The translations under genes and the position numbers were made by a program. Below, one piece after another: positions 16,679 to 25,680 of a stretch of DNA of 52,608 nt (position 1 is the first letter of the stretch; each line of letters begins with the position of its first letter). The notes beneath the pieces were generated by a model. The model saw only the letters and a program-made list of their open reading frames with translations, searched no databases and was not told the DNA's origin. The stretch is from Cupriavidus cauae. Its GTDB lineage: Bacteria > Pseudomonadota > Gammaproteobacteria > Burkholderiales > Burkholderiaceae. The DNA lies in assembly GCF_008632125.1 (NCBI RefSeq), contig NZ_VWRN01000050.1, forward strand, positions 1 through 52,608, given 5' to 3'.

Positions 16679-16700
16679 ATTGTCGCGCGCATCCGACAAT
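16679..16700. promoter_or_regulatory. Candidate operator between divergent metal genes
   Basis: Inverted arms ATTGTCG (16679-16685) and CGACAAT (16694-16700) are separated by 8 bp. The site lies 31 bp upstream of the EamA transporter start and 83 bp upstream of the CzcI-like start, so one metal sensor could control both. No regulator gene is present in the window. Confidence 0.45.
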
Positions 16701-16782
16701 TGAGGCGACCAGGTGATTGGGCGGCCCTTTACGCGGCAGGGGTGCGCCAATGACGCCGGCATATTCCTGTAGAATCCGGCGC

Positions 16783-17136
16783 ATGTCGCGAATTGTTGCC
16801 ATCCTTTTGATGCTGATGCTCCCGCTGCAGGCTCTCGCTGCAGTGGAGCGGCAATTCGCGCATGCGTCCGGCCCGGTGCTGGACCATATGGTTGTCCACG
16901 CCGAGCACGTGCCGCATCATCATGACGACGATGGCGATATCCACGAGGACGACTCCAGCGCCTCGGCGTCACACCAGTTGGACTTCGAGCTCGCCTCGAA
17001 CCTCTTGGGAACGGTAAGCCTGGCTTACTCGCTTCCCGTCCTGCCGCCGCGTTACCAGACGCCCCTGTTTGACGGCGCTGTGATACCGGATCCTACCGGC
17101 ACACCACCATTACGCCCACCTCACGCTCCTGTCTGA
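16783..17136 (+). CDS. CzcI-like small periplasmic His-rich protein
   Basis: This encodes 117 residues from the ATG at 16783. The signal peptide MSRIVAILLMLMLPLQALA and the layout (about 20 residues of signal, then a His/Asp cluster HAEHVPHHHDDD) match CzcI-type proteins that precede czcCBA operons and influence their induction. The C terminus is Pro-rich. It is followed after 98 bp by the outer-membrane efflux gene in the same direction, with an 8-bp inverted repeat (17137-17144 and 17191-17198) in the gap. The His/Asp cluster probably binds metal in the periplasm. Assignment rests on position and layout rather than clear sequence identity. Confidence 0.65.
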   Translation: MSRIVAILLMLMLPLQALAAVERQFAHASGPVLDHMVVHAEHVPHHHDDDGDIHEDDSSASASHQLDFELASNLLGTVSLAYSLPVLPPRYQTPLFDGAVIPDPTGTPPLRPPHAPV

Positions 17137-17234
17137 CGACGGGGTAGCGTTCGTTTGTTCGTCTGCTGCGACGCCTTTTTACGGGTCGCGCCCCGTCGCA
17201 TTGCTTCTTCAAGCCATTCGCGTTGGGGTTTTTC

Positions 17235-18455
17235 ATGCAGAGATCATTTCTACTTCTGGTGGCAGCGCTCGTGCTGTCGCCCCTTACATACGCCCAAGCG
17301 CCCGCTGAGCGATCCGCGCCAGCGGACCTGCAGTCCCTGTTCGAGGTCGCATGGGAGCGTTCGGTCGCGCTCCAGACGGCCGAGGGGCGGCGACAGGAGG
17401 CCGCTGCAAGTCGTATTCAGGCGGATTCGCTGATCGCCGGACCTCCCGTCGCCGACCTGCGTCATCGTGGGGACCGGTTCACGGACGGGCGGGGCGTTCG
17501 AGAAAGCGAAGTCGCGCTTGGCGTGCCTATCTGGCTGCCGGGTCAGCGAGCGGCGAGGGGCGAGCTCGCTGACGCCCAGCTGGCGGAGGCGGATGCCAGA
17601 GCGAGACTTGCCAGGCTGGCCGTTGCCGGCGAATTGCGGGATCGGGTCTGGCAGCTTGCGGCGGCTGCGGCCGAGCAGGAAGTGTTGCGCCGACGCGTGC
17701 TAAACGCCACATCTTTGCGCGACGATGTGGCACGACGGGTTTCCGCCGGCGATCTTGCCCGGACCGATCTGCTGCTAGCGGATCAGGATCTTCTCGCCAC
17801 GCGCGCGTTGTTGACCGACAGCCAGGCACGGATGACCGAACTGTCAACACGGCTGTTCCAATTGACCGGTGCCTCCGCGCTGCCGCTGCGCTACGAGGAG
17901 CGACCTGCCATGCCCGAGGCCGTCTCGGCCCACCCATCGCTGGAAGCCGCCGCCGGAGGCCTGCTCCGCGCGCAACGACAACTCGGGTATCTGCAGAAGT
18001 CCCGCCGGGACGCTCCGGAGGTAGGGGTCTCCTATCGCCGTGATGCGGCCGGTGGCGGCGCGCCGTCCGACCAGACCGTGGGCGTGTTCATTCGGATTCC
18101 GTTTGCGACGGACGCCCGCAATCTGCCAAGGGAAACTGCCGCTCAGACCGAAGTCATGACCGCACGCGCGGAGCGGGAGCGCATGGAGCGCGTGGTGCAG
18201 TCCGAAGCGGAGGCATCGCGACAGGCTCTCACGCTGGTGGAGCAGCAGCTCAAGCTCAGTGAGCAGCGCAGCGCGATGCTCGCCGAGCGCGCGGTCCTCC
18301 TGCGCAAGACCTTCGATGCAGGCGAAATCGGCCTGACCGAGGTATTGCGCGCACAAAACCAGGCGCTGGAAGCCGAAGCCGACGCAGCGCGACAGCGCGC
18401 GCGGCGCGGCGCTGCCATCGCCAATCTCAATCAGGCTCTGGGAGTATTGCCATGA
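17235..18455 (+). CDS. Outer membrane channel of metal efflux pump (CzcC-like, TolC family)
   Basis: This encodes 406 residues from the ATG at 17235, with a TTG alternative 12 bp earlier. A signal peptide ends near TYAQA. Two outer-membrane-efflux repeats (about 35-200 and 225-400) contain long amphipathic helices rich in Ala, Glu and Arg with heptad spacing, as in CzcC/CusC channels. The motif GEIGLTEVLRAQNQALEAE in the second repeat is typical. It forms the exit duct of a tripartite pump with the membrane-fusion protein and RND transporter encoded downstream. Its stop overlaps the next start as ATGA. There is no lipobox Cys, unlike CusC. Confidence 0.92.
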   Translation: MQRSFLLLVAALVLSPLTYAQAPAERSAPADLQSLFEVAWERSVALQTAEGRRQEAAASRIQADSLIAGPPVADLRHRGDRFTDGRGVRESEVALGVPIWLPGQRAARGELADAQLAEADARARLARLAVAGELRDRVWQLAAAAAEQEVLRRRVLNATSLRDDVARRVSAGDLARTDLLLADQDLLATRALLTDSQARMTELSTRLFQLTGASALPLRYEERPAMPEAVSAHPSLEAAAGGLLRAQRQLGYLQKSRRDAPEVGVSYRRDAAGGGAPSDQTVGVFIRIPFATDARNLPRETAAQTEVMTARAERERMERVVQSEAEASRQALTLVEQQLKLSEQRSAMLAERAVLLRKTFDAGEIGLTEVLRAQNQALEAEADAARQRARRGAAIANLNQALGVLP

Positions 18456-19006
18456 ATCGTTGCCTCATCGCGCTTGTGCTGCTGTTCGGATGCGGCCTTG
18501 GATACGCAGCCCCCGGCGCGCACGGCCCAAGTGGCGAACATCTTGACGCCCCGGCCGCAACTTCGGCCGGGACCACAAGGCCGACCATCGAAGCAAACAC
18601 CGAAGCGTTCGAGCTAGTCGGGACGCTCTACGACGATGAGTTATCCATACTCGTCGATCGCTATGCGACCAACGAGCCAGTGACAGCAGGCACGCTAGAG
18701 GTCGAGCTAGGGGAAATCAAGGCGCAGGCCAAGCTGCATGCCGATTTGGGGGACTTTTCCTTCACCGATGCGGCACTGCTGAAGGCGCTGCAGGCACCGG
18801 GGCAGCATGCGCTCGTCTTTACGCTGGTTGCCGGCGCCGAATCCGATCTGATCGAGGGGCGTATCACCGTTGGTGGCGACGAACACGGCCACGACCACGT
18901 TGCCTGGAAGCCCTGGGCCGGCGCTGCGATCGCAGTGGTCCTCGCACTGGGGCTGTTCGTCATGATCCGCCGGTATCGCCGTCGGACTGGCGCGATGAAC
19001 CGATAG
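18452..19006 (+). CDS. Periplasmic, membrane-anchored accessory protein of the efflux operon
   Basis: This encodes 184 residues, translationally coupled to the preceding gene. A signal peptide ends near GYAA, followed by APGAHGPSGEHLD, a 13-residue motif repeated almost exactly at the start of the mature membrane-fusion protein encoded next. A middle domain of about 100 residues has strands such as AFELVGTLYDDELSILVD and GTLEVELGEIKAQA, resembling the head region of CzcB-type proteins without the hairpin. A His cluster (GHDHVAW) precedes one C-terminal membrane helix and a basic tail. It likely assists metal delivery or pump assembly. Genes of this type recur in some HME-RND operons, but I know no established name. 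Confidence 0.8.
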   Translation: MNRCLIALVLLFGCGLGYAAPGAHGPSGEHLDAPAATSAGTTRPTIEANTEAFELVGTLYDDELSILVDRYATNEPVTAGTLEVELGEIKAQAKLHADLGDFSFTDAALLKALQAPGQHALVFTLVAGAESDLIEGRITVGGDEHGHDHVAWKPWAGAAIAVVLALGLFVMIRRYRRRTGAMNR

Positions 19007-19017
19007 GCCGACATCAC

Positions 19018-20151
19018 ATGAAAAACACGACATTCTGCCGGGCGCTGCTGGTGGCCGCCGCCGCGGCCCAATTCAGCGCCATCGTTCCCGCCTGGGCCGC
19101 TCCGGGCGCCCATGGTCCCGACGGCGAGCATCTTGACGGACCCGCGCCAACTGCAGCGGCCGGGCTCGCGCGGCTTCCTGATGGCAGCGTGCAGGTGCCC
19201 AAGCTGGCGCAGCGCCGGATGGCCATTCGTACCATCATGCCGCAAGCTGGCGAGCATCCTGTGTCGCTGGAGCTCAATGCGACTGTGGTGATGGACCCGA
19301 ACGCGGGTGGCCGCTTGCAGGCCGGACACCCCGGCTGGCTTGAGGCGCCGCCGGGCGGATTCCCTGTGCTGGGCCAGCGTGTGCGAAAGGGCGACGTCAT
19401 GGCGGTGTTGCGGCACAAGAACGAACCTTTCGACATCGGCAATCAGCAAGCTCAACTGGCAAACCTGAGCGCGAATTTGAAGCTCGCGCAACAGCGCCTG
19501 CAGCGGCTGGAGTCGCTGCAGGACAGCATCCCCCGCAAGGACATCGAAGCTGCACGCGCCGAAGTCCAGAGCCTGTCCGGTCAGCGCGCCGCCGTGGGAA
19601 CCAGCCTGCATCAGACCGATGCGCTGCGCGCGCCGGCGAGCGGCATTGTCGCCTCGGCCAACGTCGTCGCAGGTCAAGTCGCCGCAAGTGATGACGTCTT
19701 GTATGAAATCGTCGACCCGACCCGCTTGATGGTGGAGGCCCAGAGCGCCGACGCCTCGCTCGCTGGCCGGATCCGGGATGGAGCCCTGGCAAACGTGCAG
19801 GGCGGGGCGTTGCAGTTTGTCGGCGCGGGCCGCAGCTTGCGCAACGGCGCGGTACCGCTGACGTTCCGGCTTGCCGGCCAGACGTCGCTCCCTCTTGCGG
19901 TCGGGCAACCCGTGACCGTCGTTGCGCACCTGACCGACACGGTGAAGGGAATTGTGCTGCCAAGCGAAGCGGTGGTCCGCGGGCAGAACAATGAGACCAG
20001 TGTCTGGATCAAGTCCGGGACCCAGCGCTTTATCGCACAGCCCGTCCAGGTACGTGTCCTGGATGCGCGCAATGTCGTCGTGGTTGACGGTCTGTCCCCC
20101 GAGAACCGCGTGGTGGTCAGCGGTGCCTCGTTGATCAACCAGATTCGGTAG
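19018..20151 (+). CDS. Membrane-fusion (periplasmic adaptor) protein, CzcB-like
   Basis: This is the adaptor joining the inner-membrane RND pump to the outer-membrane channel. It has 377 residues; the signal peptide ends near PAWAA and is followed by the shared motif [13 protein letters not shown]. The order is a beta-barrel/lipoyl half ([14 protein letters not shown] and [10 protein letters not shown]), a short coiled-coil hairpin (about 140-195), a second lipoyl half ([18 protein letters not shown]), and beta-barrel and membrane-proximal domains ([10 protein letters not shown], ending [11 protein letters not shown]). The His in the leader motif may bind metal. It lies 11 bp after the preceding gene and 8 bp before the RND gene. 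Confidence 0.93.
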   Translation: MKNTTFCRALLVAAAAAQFSAIVPAWAAPGAHGPDGEHLDGPAPTAAAGLARLPDGSVQVPKLAQRRMAIRTIMPQAGEHPVSLELNATVVMDPNAGGRLQAGHPGWLEAPPGGFPVLGQRVRKGDVMAVLRHKNEPFDIGNQQAQLANLSANLKLAQQRLQRLESLQDSIPRKDIEAARAEVQSLSGQRAAVGTSLHQTDALRAPASGIVASANVVAGQVAASDDVLYEIVDPTRLMVEAQSADASLAGRIRDGALANVQGGALQFVGAGRSLRNGAVPLTFRLAGQTSLPLAVGQPVTVVAHLTDTVKGIVLPSEAVVRGQNNETSVWIKSGTQRFIAQPVQVRVLDARNVVVVDGLSPENRVVVSGASLINQIR

Positions 20152-20159
20152 GGGCGGGC

Positions 20160-23100
20160 ATGTTCAACTGGATAGTTCGTGCCAGCCTCGGCAACCGGCT
20201 GGTGGTGCTGGCCCTGGCTACGATTTTGATGGCGTTCGGGGCCATGACGGCCTGGCGTACGCCCGTGGATGTGTTTCCGGACCTCAACAAGCCCCTGGTG
20301 ACGGTGATCACGGAGGCAGGCGGCATGGCGCCCCAGGAGGTCGAGTTGCTGGTGTCCTTTCCCATCGAAACCGCGCTCAATGGCATGCCTGGCGTGACGC
20401 GAGTGCGTTCGGTCTCCGGCGTGGGACTGTCGATTGTCTATGCCGAATTCGATTGGGGGAGCGACGTCTATCGCAACCGGCAATTGGTGTCGGAGCGCCT
20501 GGCGCTGGTGCGGGAGCAATTGCCCGGTGGACTGACGCCCATCATGGGGCCGGTTTCGTCCATCATGGGCGAGATCATGCTCATCGCCTTGCCGATCGAC
20601 GCTCAGAGCGTCAGCCCGATGGTGGCACGCGAGTACGCCGATTTCGTTCTGCGCCCGCGGCTGCTGTCGGTGCCGGGCGTATCACAGGTGATTCCCATTG
20701 GCGGCGAAGTCCGTCAGCTTCGGGTTGAACCGGACACTGCACGGATGGCGCAGTTCGGTATCTCGCTCGGCCAGTTGTCCGACGCGCTGCGGGACTTCGC
20801 CAGCAACAGCAGTGGCGGCTTCATCGACCTGAACGGCCGGGAATATCTGATTCGCAACCTGGGCCGTACGACGCGCCTGGATGATCTCGGCGGGCTGGCC
20901 GTCGCATATCGCGATGGTGCCCCGGTGCTGCTCCAGCAGGTCGCCAGTGTGCGCCATGCCCCCGCGGTCAAACGCGGCGACGCCGGGTTCAACGGCAAGC
21001 CGGCCGTTATTGTCAGTGTGCAAAAGCAACCGGACGCCGATACCGTCAAGCTGACACGCGAACTGGAAGCGGCGCTGGCCGAGCTCAAGCAGGGCATGCC
21101 CAAGGGCCTGGAAGCGCCGCGCGTGCTGTTCCGGCAAGCGGATTTCATCGAGGCTTCCATCGGTAATGTGGTTGAGGCACTGCGCGACGGCGCCATCATG
21201 GTCGCGATCATCCTCTTTGCCTTCCTGCTCAGTGCTCGCACGACCGCCATTTCTCTGATCGCCATTCCGCTGTCCCTGGCCGTGACGGCGCTGGCCTTTC
21301 ACGTGTTGGGCCAGTCGATCAACGTGATGACGCTGGGGGGCTTGGCCATCGCCATTGGCGAATTGGTCGACGATGCGGTGGTCGATGTGGAGAACATCCT
21401 GCGCCGGCTCAAGCAGCGCAAGACCATGACGGAGGCGCCTGCGGTACTGGAGACGATCTGGCGCGCGTCCGTGGAGGTGCGCTCGGGCATCGTCTATGCC
21501 ACGTTGATCGTCGTCCTGGTGTTCGTGCCGCTGTTTGCGCTACCAGGCATCGAGGGCCGGTTGTTCGCGCCATTGGGCGTGGCCTATATCGTGTCCATCC
21601 TTGCGTCGATGCTGGTGTCGATGACCGTCACACCGGTGCTGTCCTACTACCTGCTTCCCGGCATGAAGCGCCTGGACCATCCCGATAGTCCCTTGGTGCG
21701 ATGGCTCAAGCGGGTCGATACGCGCGTGCTGAACTGGTCGTTTCCGCGTGCCCGGGTCATTCTCGCTGGCGCCGGGATCGCCGCGCTTATCGCGGCGGCA
21801 TCGATACCGTGGCTTCCGCGGGCCTTCCTGCCGGCTTTCAACGAGGGCTCGCTGGTCATGTCCCTGATGTTCAATCCGGGCACATCGCTGACGGAGGCGA
21901 ACCGCATGGGCGCCTTGGCCGAATCGCTGATTCGCCAGGTACCGGAAGTCACGCAGGTGGGCCGCCGTACTGGCCGCGCGGAGCTCGACGAGCATGCCGA
22001 AGGGGTGCATTCGTCCGAGATCGATGTCGACCTGAAGCGTTCCGATCGCAGCCGCGAGGAAGTCATGGCCGCCATCCGCGCACAACTCTCCTCGCTGCCT
22101 GCATCCGTCGCCATCGGGCAGCCGATCTCTCATCGCCTGGACCATCTGCTGTCGGGCGTGCGGGCGCAGATCGCCCTGAAGATCTACGGCGACGACCTCG
22201 ATACCCTGCGGGGCTTGGCGGAATCCGTCCGCGGTCGCCTGGCGCAGGTGCCCGGCCTGGTCGACATCACGGTCGAGAGACAGGTATTGATTCCACAGGT
22301 GAACGTGCGCCTGGATTATCGAAAGGCCGCGCAGTATGGCATCACGCCCGGCGATGCGCTGGGCGCCATGCAGACGCTCTCCGAAGGCGCACGGGCATCC
22401 CAGGTTATCGAGGGCGTGAGACGTCATGATCTCGTTGTGCGGCTGGCCGAAACGCAGCGCACGCCACAGGATCTGGCGCGCATCATGATCCAGTCGCCAC
22501 GCGGGCCCGTGCCGCTGGCCGCCATCGCATCGGTGGAAGAGGGCGATGGCCCCAATCAGATCGGCCGGGAAAATGGCCGGCGACGAATCGTCGTCTACGC
22601 CAATACCGACGGCTCCGACATGGGCCGCATCATCGCCGGAGTACGGGGCGCGGTCGCGCAGTCCAGTCTGCCGGGCGGGTACTTCGTCAGCATCGAGGGG
22701 CAATTCCAGGCGCAGGAGCTGGCTACGCAGCTGATTGCTCTCCTGGCCGTCATGTCATTGGCGTTGATCTACCTGGTGTTGTATTCCCGATATCGCGCGC
22801 ATCGGCTGACGCTGATCATCATGGCCAACATACCTTTCGCGCTGATTGGCAGCGTCATTGCGATGTGGGCCGCGGGCCTGACGTTGTCCGTCGCATCGAT
22901 GGTCGGTTTCATCACGCTGACCGGCATCGCGACGCGCAATGGCATTCTCAAGGTCAGCCATTACATCAATCTTTGCCGGCTCGAAGGGGAGTCGTTCGGC
23001 ATGCCGATGATCGTCAGAGGCTCGCTGGAGCGTCTGACCCCGGTGCTCATGACCGCTCTCGTGGCGGCATTCGCTCTGACGCCGCTATTGGTGGCGGCCG

Positions 23101-23264
23101 ATGCGCCCGGCAAGGAGATCTTGCATCCGGTGGCCGTCGTGATCTTCGGGGGGCTGGTCAGCTCGACCTTGCTGGACACCGTGCTGACGCCGCTGGCGGT
23201 ATGGCTGTTCGGGCGTGAATCCATCGAAGAACTCGCCGGCCAAGCCGGCACGCACGCCTATTGA
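20160..23264 (+). CDS. Heavy-metal efflux RND transporter (CzcA/CusA family)
   Basis: This is the proton-driven inner-membrane pump of the tripartite system. It has 1034 residues, the family norm, with the usual twelve-helix, two-large-periplasmic-loop build. The start [17 protein letters not shown] and [20 protein letters not shown] are signature N-terminal features. The proton-relay helix reads [15 protein letters not shown] with D404, D405, D409 and E411. It lacks the DFG start of CzcA and resembles a separate HME subgroup, so substrate (Zn/Co/Cd, Ni or Cu/Ag) cannot be set from this motif. A terminator-like hairpin directly follows the stop. Confidence 0.95.
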   Translation: MFNWIVRASLGNRLVVLALATILMAFGAMTAWRTPVDVFPDLNKPLVTVITEAGGMAPQEVELLVSFPIETALNGMPGVTRVRSVSGVGLSIVYAEFDWGSDVYRNRQLVSERLALVREQLPGGLTPIMGPVSSIMGEIMLIALPIDAQSVSPMVAREYADFVLRPRLLSVPGVSQVIPIGGEVRQLRVEPDTARMAQFGISLGQLSDALRDFASNSSGGFIDLNGREYLIRNLGRTTRLDDLGGLAVAYRDGAPVLLQQVASVRHAPAVKRGDAGFNGKPAVIVSVQKQPDADTVKLTRELEAALAELKQGMPKGLEAPRVLFRQADFIEASIGNVVEALRDGAIMVAIILFAFLLSARTTAISLIAIPLSLAVTALAFHVLGQSINVMTLGGLAIAIGELVDDAVVDVENILRRLKQRKTMTEAPAVLETIWRASVEVRSGIVYATLIVVLVFVPLFALPGIEGRLFAPLGVAYIVSILASMLVSMTVTPVLSYYLLPGMKRLDHPDSPLVRWLKRVDTRVLNWSFPRARVILAGAGIAALIAAASIPWLPRAFLPAFNEGSLVMSLMFNPGTSLTEANRMGALAESLIRQVPEVTQVGRRTGRAELDEHAEGVHSSEIDVDLKRSDRSREEVMAAIRAQLSSLPASVAIGQPISHRLDHLLSGVRAQIALKIYGDDLDTLRGLAESVRGRLAQVPGLVDITVERQVLIPQVNVRLDYRKAAQYGITPGDALGAMQTLSEGARASQVIEGVRRHDLVVRLAETQRTPQDLARIMIQSPRGPVPLAAIASVEEGDGPNQIGRENGRRRIVVYANTDGSDMGRIIAGVRGAVAQSSLPGGYFVSIEGQFQAQELATQLIALLAVMSLALIYLVLYSRYRAHRLTLIIMANIPFALIGSVIAMWAAGLTLSVASMVGFITLTGIATRNGILKVSHYINLCRLEGESFGMPMIVRGSLERLTPVLMTALVAAFALTPLLVAADAPGKEILHPVAVVIFGGLVSSTLLDTVLTPLAVWLFGRESIEELAGQAGTHAY

Positions 23265-23273
23265 AATGGGTCA

Positions 23274-23305
23274 GGGCGGCGCCCTCGAGCCGCCCACTGT
23301 TTTTT
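23274..23305 (+). terminator. Terminator or attenuator after the RND pump gene
   Basis: A 7-bp GC stem GGGCGGC/GCCGCCC with an 8-base loop is followed by ACTG and six T. The ribosome site of the next gene (23316) starts at the end of the T-tract, so the hairpin could reduce rather than abolish read-through. Confidence 0.75.
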
Positions 23306-23315
23306 GGAGTGGACT

Positions 23316-23693
23316 ATGAACCAACGCATTGCCGCGGCGCTGGCCGCAATCTGCATCTCGATCTCGGGCACGGCGATGGCGCACGGCGCTAAGCCGGCGC
23401 AGTACGGCGGCGTCGTGCAGACGGCGAGCGATATGCAGTTCGAACTGGTGGCAAAGGACGGCAACGTCAGCCTGTACGTGGACGACCATGACCAGAAGAA
23501 GTCGGTCGCGGGCGCGAGCGGCAAGCTGACGGTGCTCAATGGCAGCAAGAAGAGCGAGACGGCGCTCAAGCCCGCGGAAGGAAATGTGCTGGTGGGCGCC
23601 GAACAAATCGCCGTGGCTCCCGGTGCGAAGGTGGTGGCAAATGTCGCCTTTGCCGATGGCAAAACCGTAACCGTCAGGTTCGCGGTGAAGTAA
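23316..23693 (+). CDS. Small periplasmic protein linked to metal efflux
   Basis: This encodes 125 residues from the ATG at 23316, which has a TGGAG ribosome site; an earlier in-frame start at 23304 lacks one. A signal peptide ends at AMAHG. The mature protein begins HGAKPAQYGGVVQTASDMQF, then has a beta-rich domain with SLYVDDHDQKKSVAGASGKL and a Lys-rich strand pattern, resembling small periplasmic proteins that accompany copper or czc-type operons. The His-containing N terminus (AHGAK) could bind metal. It is co-directional with the pump and separated from it by a terminator-like hairpin, so expression may be partly uncoupled. Confidence 0.8.
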   Translation: MNQRIAAALAAICISISGTAMAHGAKPAQYGGVVQTASDMQFELVAKDGNVSLYVDDHDQKKSVAGASGKLTVLNGSKKSETALKPAEGNVLVGAEQIAVAPGAKVVANVAFADGKTVTVRFAVK

Positions 23694-23712
23694 GCCTCCG
23701 CGCTTGAGGAGG

Positions 23713-23742
23713 TGGCCATCCCTCCTTGCGAAGGGATGGCCA
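23713..23742. terminator. Strong hairpin without T-tract
   Basis: A 10-bp perfect inverted repeat TGGCCATCCC/GGGATGGCCA with a 10-base loop lies 20 bp after the stop of the gene at 23316. No T-run follows, so it may be a transcript-stabilising or factor-dependent end. Confidence 0.5.
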
Positions 23743-23798
23743 AATGCGTCTTCGGTGCTACCTTACCGTCAAATCAACACTAGACGGACGGAGACATC

Positions 23799-23933
23799 AT
23801 GCTGCGCAGCGCCATTGTTCTTATCTTTGCGGTCCTCGGTTTCGCGTCTACTGCGGCGTGGTCGCATAGCGGCGGCACCGATCGAAATGGCTGCCATATG
23901 GACCACAAGACTGGCATTCGACATTGCCATTGA
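23799..23933 (+). CDS. 44-residue secreted His/Cys peptide (YHYH-like motif)
   Basis: This short gene starts with the ATG at 23799 behind the ribosome site GGAG. A signal peptide (MLRSAIVLIFAVLGFASTAAW) is cut near AAWS, leaving about 22 residues that begin HSGGTDRNGCH, continue with MDHKTG and end HCH. This His/Cys pattern matches the C-terminal repeat found in many small bacterial proteins called YHYH or similar, and could bind a metal through its five His and two Cys. It lies at the end of the cation efflux block and converges on the chromate operon. I translated the frame by hand; it is too short for most gene callers. Confidence 0.75.
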   Translation: MLRSAIVLIFAVLGFASTAAWSHSGGTDRNGCHMDHKTGIRHCH

Positions 23934-23961
23934 TCTCGCAGCAGGCTGCCAGCTGCTGCGT

Positions 23962-24420
23962 TCAGATGCGTTGCGCTGGTGGCCAGTTGTGCGTCTCCGA
24001 TTGGCAATCCCTGCACCAGGCGTACAGCGCATCGTAGAGAACCATGCCATGGCGAAGCATCTCGTGATCGTCGGCAAAGCGCCGCGATAAACCGAGCGAG
24101 ATGGCATAAAGTCCCGCCGACTGTGGCGTGAGGTCCAGCCTCGATGTGTCCGCGCCACGCACGATGGCGGCAAGCTGCTGCAGGGCCGGCTCGGCTAATC
24201 CGTACTTATCGAGAAAGGCATCGAAGCTGCAATGGTCGCCGACATGCGACAACTCCACATCGGGCACATCATATGGAACGGCGCCAGTGCTTTGTGCAAC
24301 AGCCAATACGTCGGCCGGCGGCACATACAAAAACTCAGGCGTCTCATCGATATAGCGGGCGATCAGCCAAGGACAGGCAATGCGGTCGATCTTTGGCCTT
24401 TCGCGGGTGACCCATTTCAT
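23962..24420 (-). CDS. Stand-alone ChrB C-terminal (Chrome_Resist) domain protein
   Basis: This encodes 152 residues. It aligns with the C-terminal half of the ChrB encoded at 25681: KIDRIACPWLIARYID against WIDRIACAWLIQRFID, HVGDHCSFDAFLDKYGL against HVGQRVSFEVLLASFGL, and IVRGAD against IVHALD. It lacks the N-terminal part. It is third in the minus-strand operon chrB-chrA-this gene, 47 bp after chrA. The family is tied to chromate resistance and is thought to sense or reduce chromate, but its mechanism is not established. It is not the superoxide-dismutase ChrC of some other chromate operons. Confidence 0.85.
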   Translation of the reverse strand: MKWVTRERPKIDRIACPWLIARYIDETPEFLYVPPADVLAVAQSTGAVPYDVPDVELSHVGDHCSFDAFLDKYGLAEPALQQLAAIVRGADTSRLDLTPQSAGLYAISLGLSRRFADDHEMLRHGMVLYDALYAWCRDCQSETHNWPPAQRI

Positions 24421-24467
24421 GGTCGTCTCCTCATGGGTACGGGTGCCTGGCCGCCCGCATCAGGGTT

Positions 24468-25658
24468 TCAGGACCGCAGCAGCGGATACACCAGGAGACC
24501 CACTGCCGCGGCGCCAGCGACAATCGCCGGTTCCGGCAACTTCTTGAATCGCCAAAGCAGCAGCACGGTCACGATCGCCAACACCAGTGTGGGTGCATCG
24601 ATAATGGAACGTTTAGCCAGCACAACGACGGCGCCCGTGATGGCCCCGACTGCGGCGGCTGTCACGCCGTCCACGAAGGCGACAATGGCAGGCAGCTTCC
24701 CGTACTTCTTGAAGTAGGGCGCCGGAATCACGGTGAACAGATAGCACGGCAGGAAGGTGGCCAACGAAGCGACGATGGCCCCGGGAAGCCCAGCCACCAG
24801 ATAGCCGATAAAGCCCACCGTGATGACGACGGGACCCGGCGTAATCATCGCCACCGCTACCGCATCGACGAACTGCTTTTCGTTGAGCCATTGATGCTCG
24901 GTCACGACGCCGCCGTACAGGAACGGAACGATGGCAAGGCCCGAGCCGAAGACGAAGGCGCCAGCCTTGGCAAAGAACAACCCAATCTGCGTCAGCAACG
25001 GCAAATCGAAGTTGGTCAAAATTCCCGAGCCCGGCGCAATTTGCCACGCAGCAGCGATCGGCATGCCACCTTGTTTGAACCACTTCGGCGGCGCGCGCCA
25101 GAACCACACGAGGACGCCGGCGGCAATGAACAGCCACGCGATCTCTGATTCCGTGATGATGGTGACCGCGACCAGGACGGCATAGATGGTCCAGAGCAAG
25201 GGGTCACCGCCAACACTCTTGCGCGTCAGCTTGTACGCACTGATCGCGATAATTCCGATCACCGCGGCACCCACGCCGTAGAAGACCGACTGCATCCACG
25301 TCAGGCCGCCAAAGCGCACGTATGCCCAACCCAGCGCCAACACCATGAGGAAGGACGGAAGCACAAAGGCGATGCCGACCAGGGTCGCGCCGGCAATACG
25401 GTAGTGGACAAAACCGAGATAGATGGCAAGCTGTGCTGCCAGCGGGCCGGGCGCCAATTGGGCCAGGGCCAGTCCTTCCTTGTAGTCGGCCTCGGTGAAC
25501 CAGTTGCGCGACTCGACAAGGTCGCGATGCATATAGCCAGCCAACGCCACGGGGCCGCCAAAGCCCAGGGTGCCCAGGCGCAGCATGTACGCCACCAGTT
25601 GCCACAGGGTGTAAGACCCCCCTGAGGGGGACGGAACGGTAGTGCGATCGGCTTTCAT
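24468..25658 (-). CDS. chrA: Chromate efflux transporter ChrA
   Basis: This inner-membrane exporter of the CHR family lowers cytoplasmic chromate. It has 396 residues, the length of two-domain long-chain CHR proteins. The first half carries the hallmark TLGFGGPVALAGYM and the acidic stretch EGLALAQLAPGPLAAQLA. The second has AFVFGSGLAIVPFLYGG and AVAMITPGPVVITVGFIGY, the repeated PGP-type motif. Around ten membrane helices are visible. It lies 22 bp after chrB in the same operon and probably depends on the chrB promoter. Confidence 0.96.
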   Translation of the reverse strand: MKADRTTVPSPSGGSYTLWQLVAYMLRLGTLGFGGPVALAGYMHRDLVESRNWFTEADYKEGLALAQLAPGPLAAQLAIYLGFVHYRIAGATLVGIAFVLPSFLMVLALGWAYVRFGGLTWMQSVFYGVGAAVIGIIAISAYKLTRKSVGGDPLLWTIYAVLVAVTIITESEIAWLFIAAGVLVWFWRAPPKWFKQGGMPIAAAWQIAPGSGILTNFDLPLLTQIGLFFAKAGAFVFGSGLAIVPFLYGGVVTEHQWLNEKQFVDAVAVAMITPGPVVITVGFIGYLVAGLPGAIVASLATFLPCYLFTVIPAPYFKKYGKLPAIVAFVDGVTAAAVGAITGAVVVLAKRSIIDAPTLVLAIVTVLLLWRFKKLPEPAIVAGAAAVGLLVYPLLRS

Positions 25659-25680
25659 TGGTGCATAGGTAAGTGAGAGA

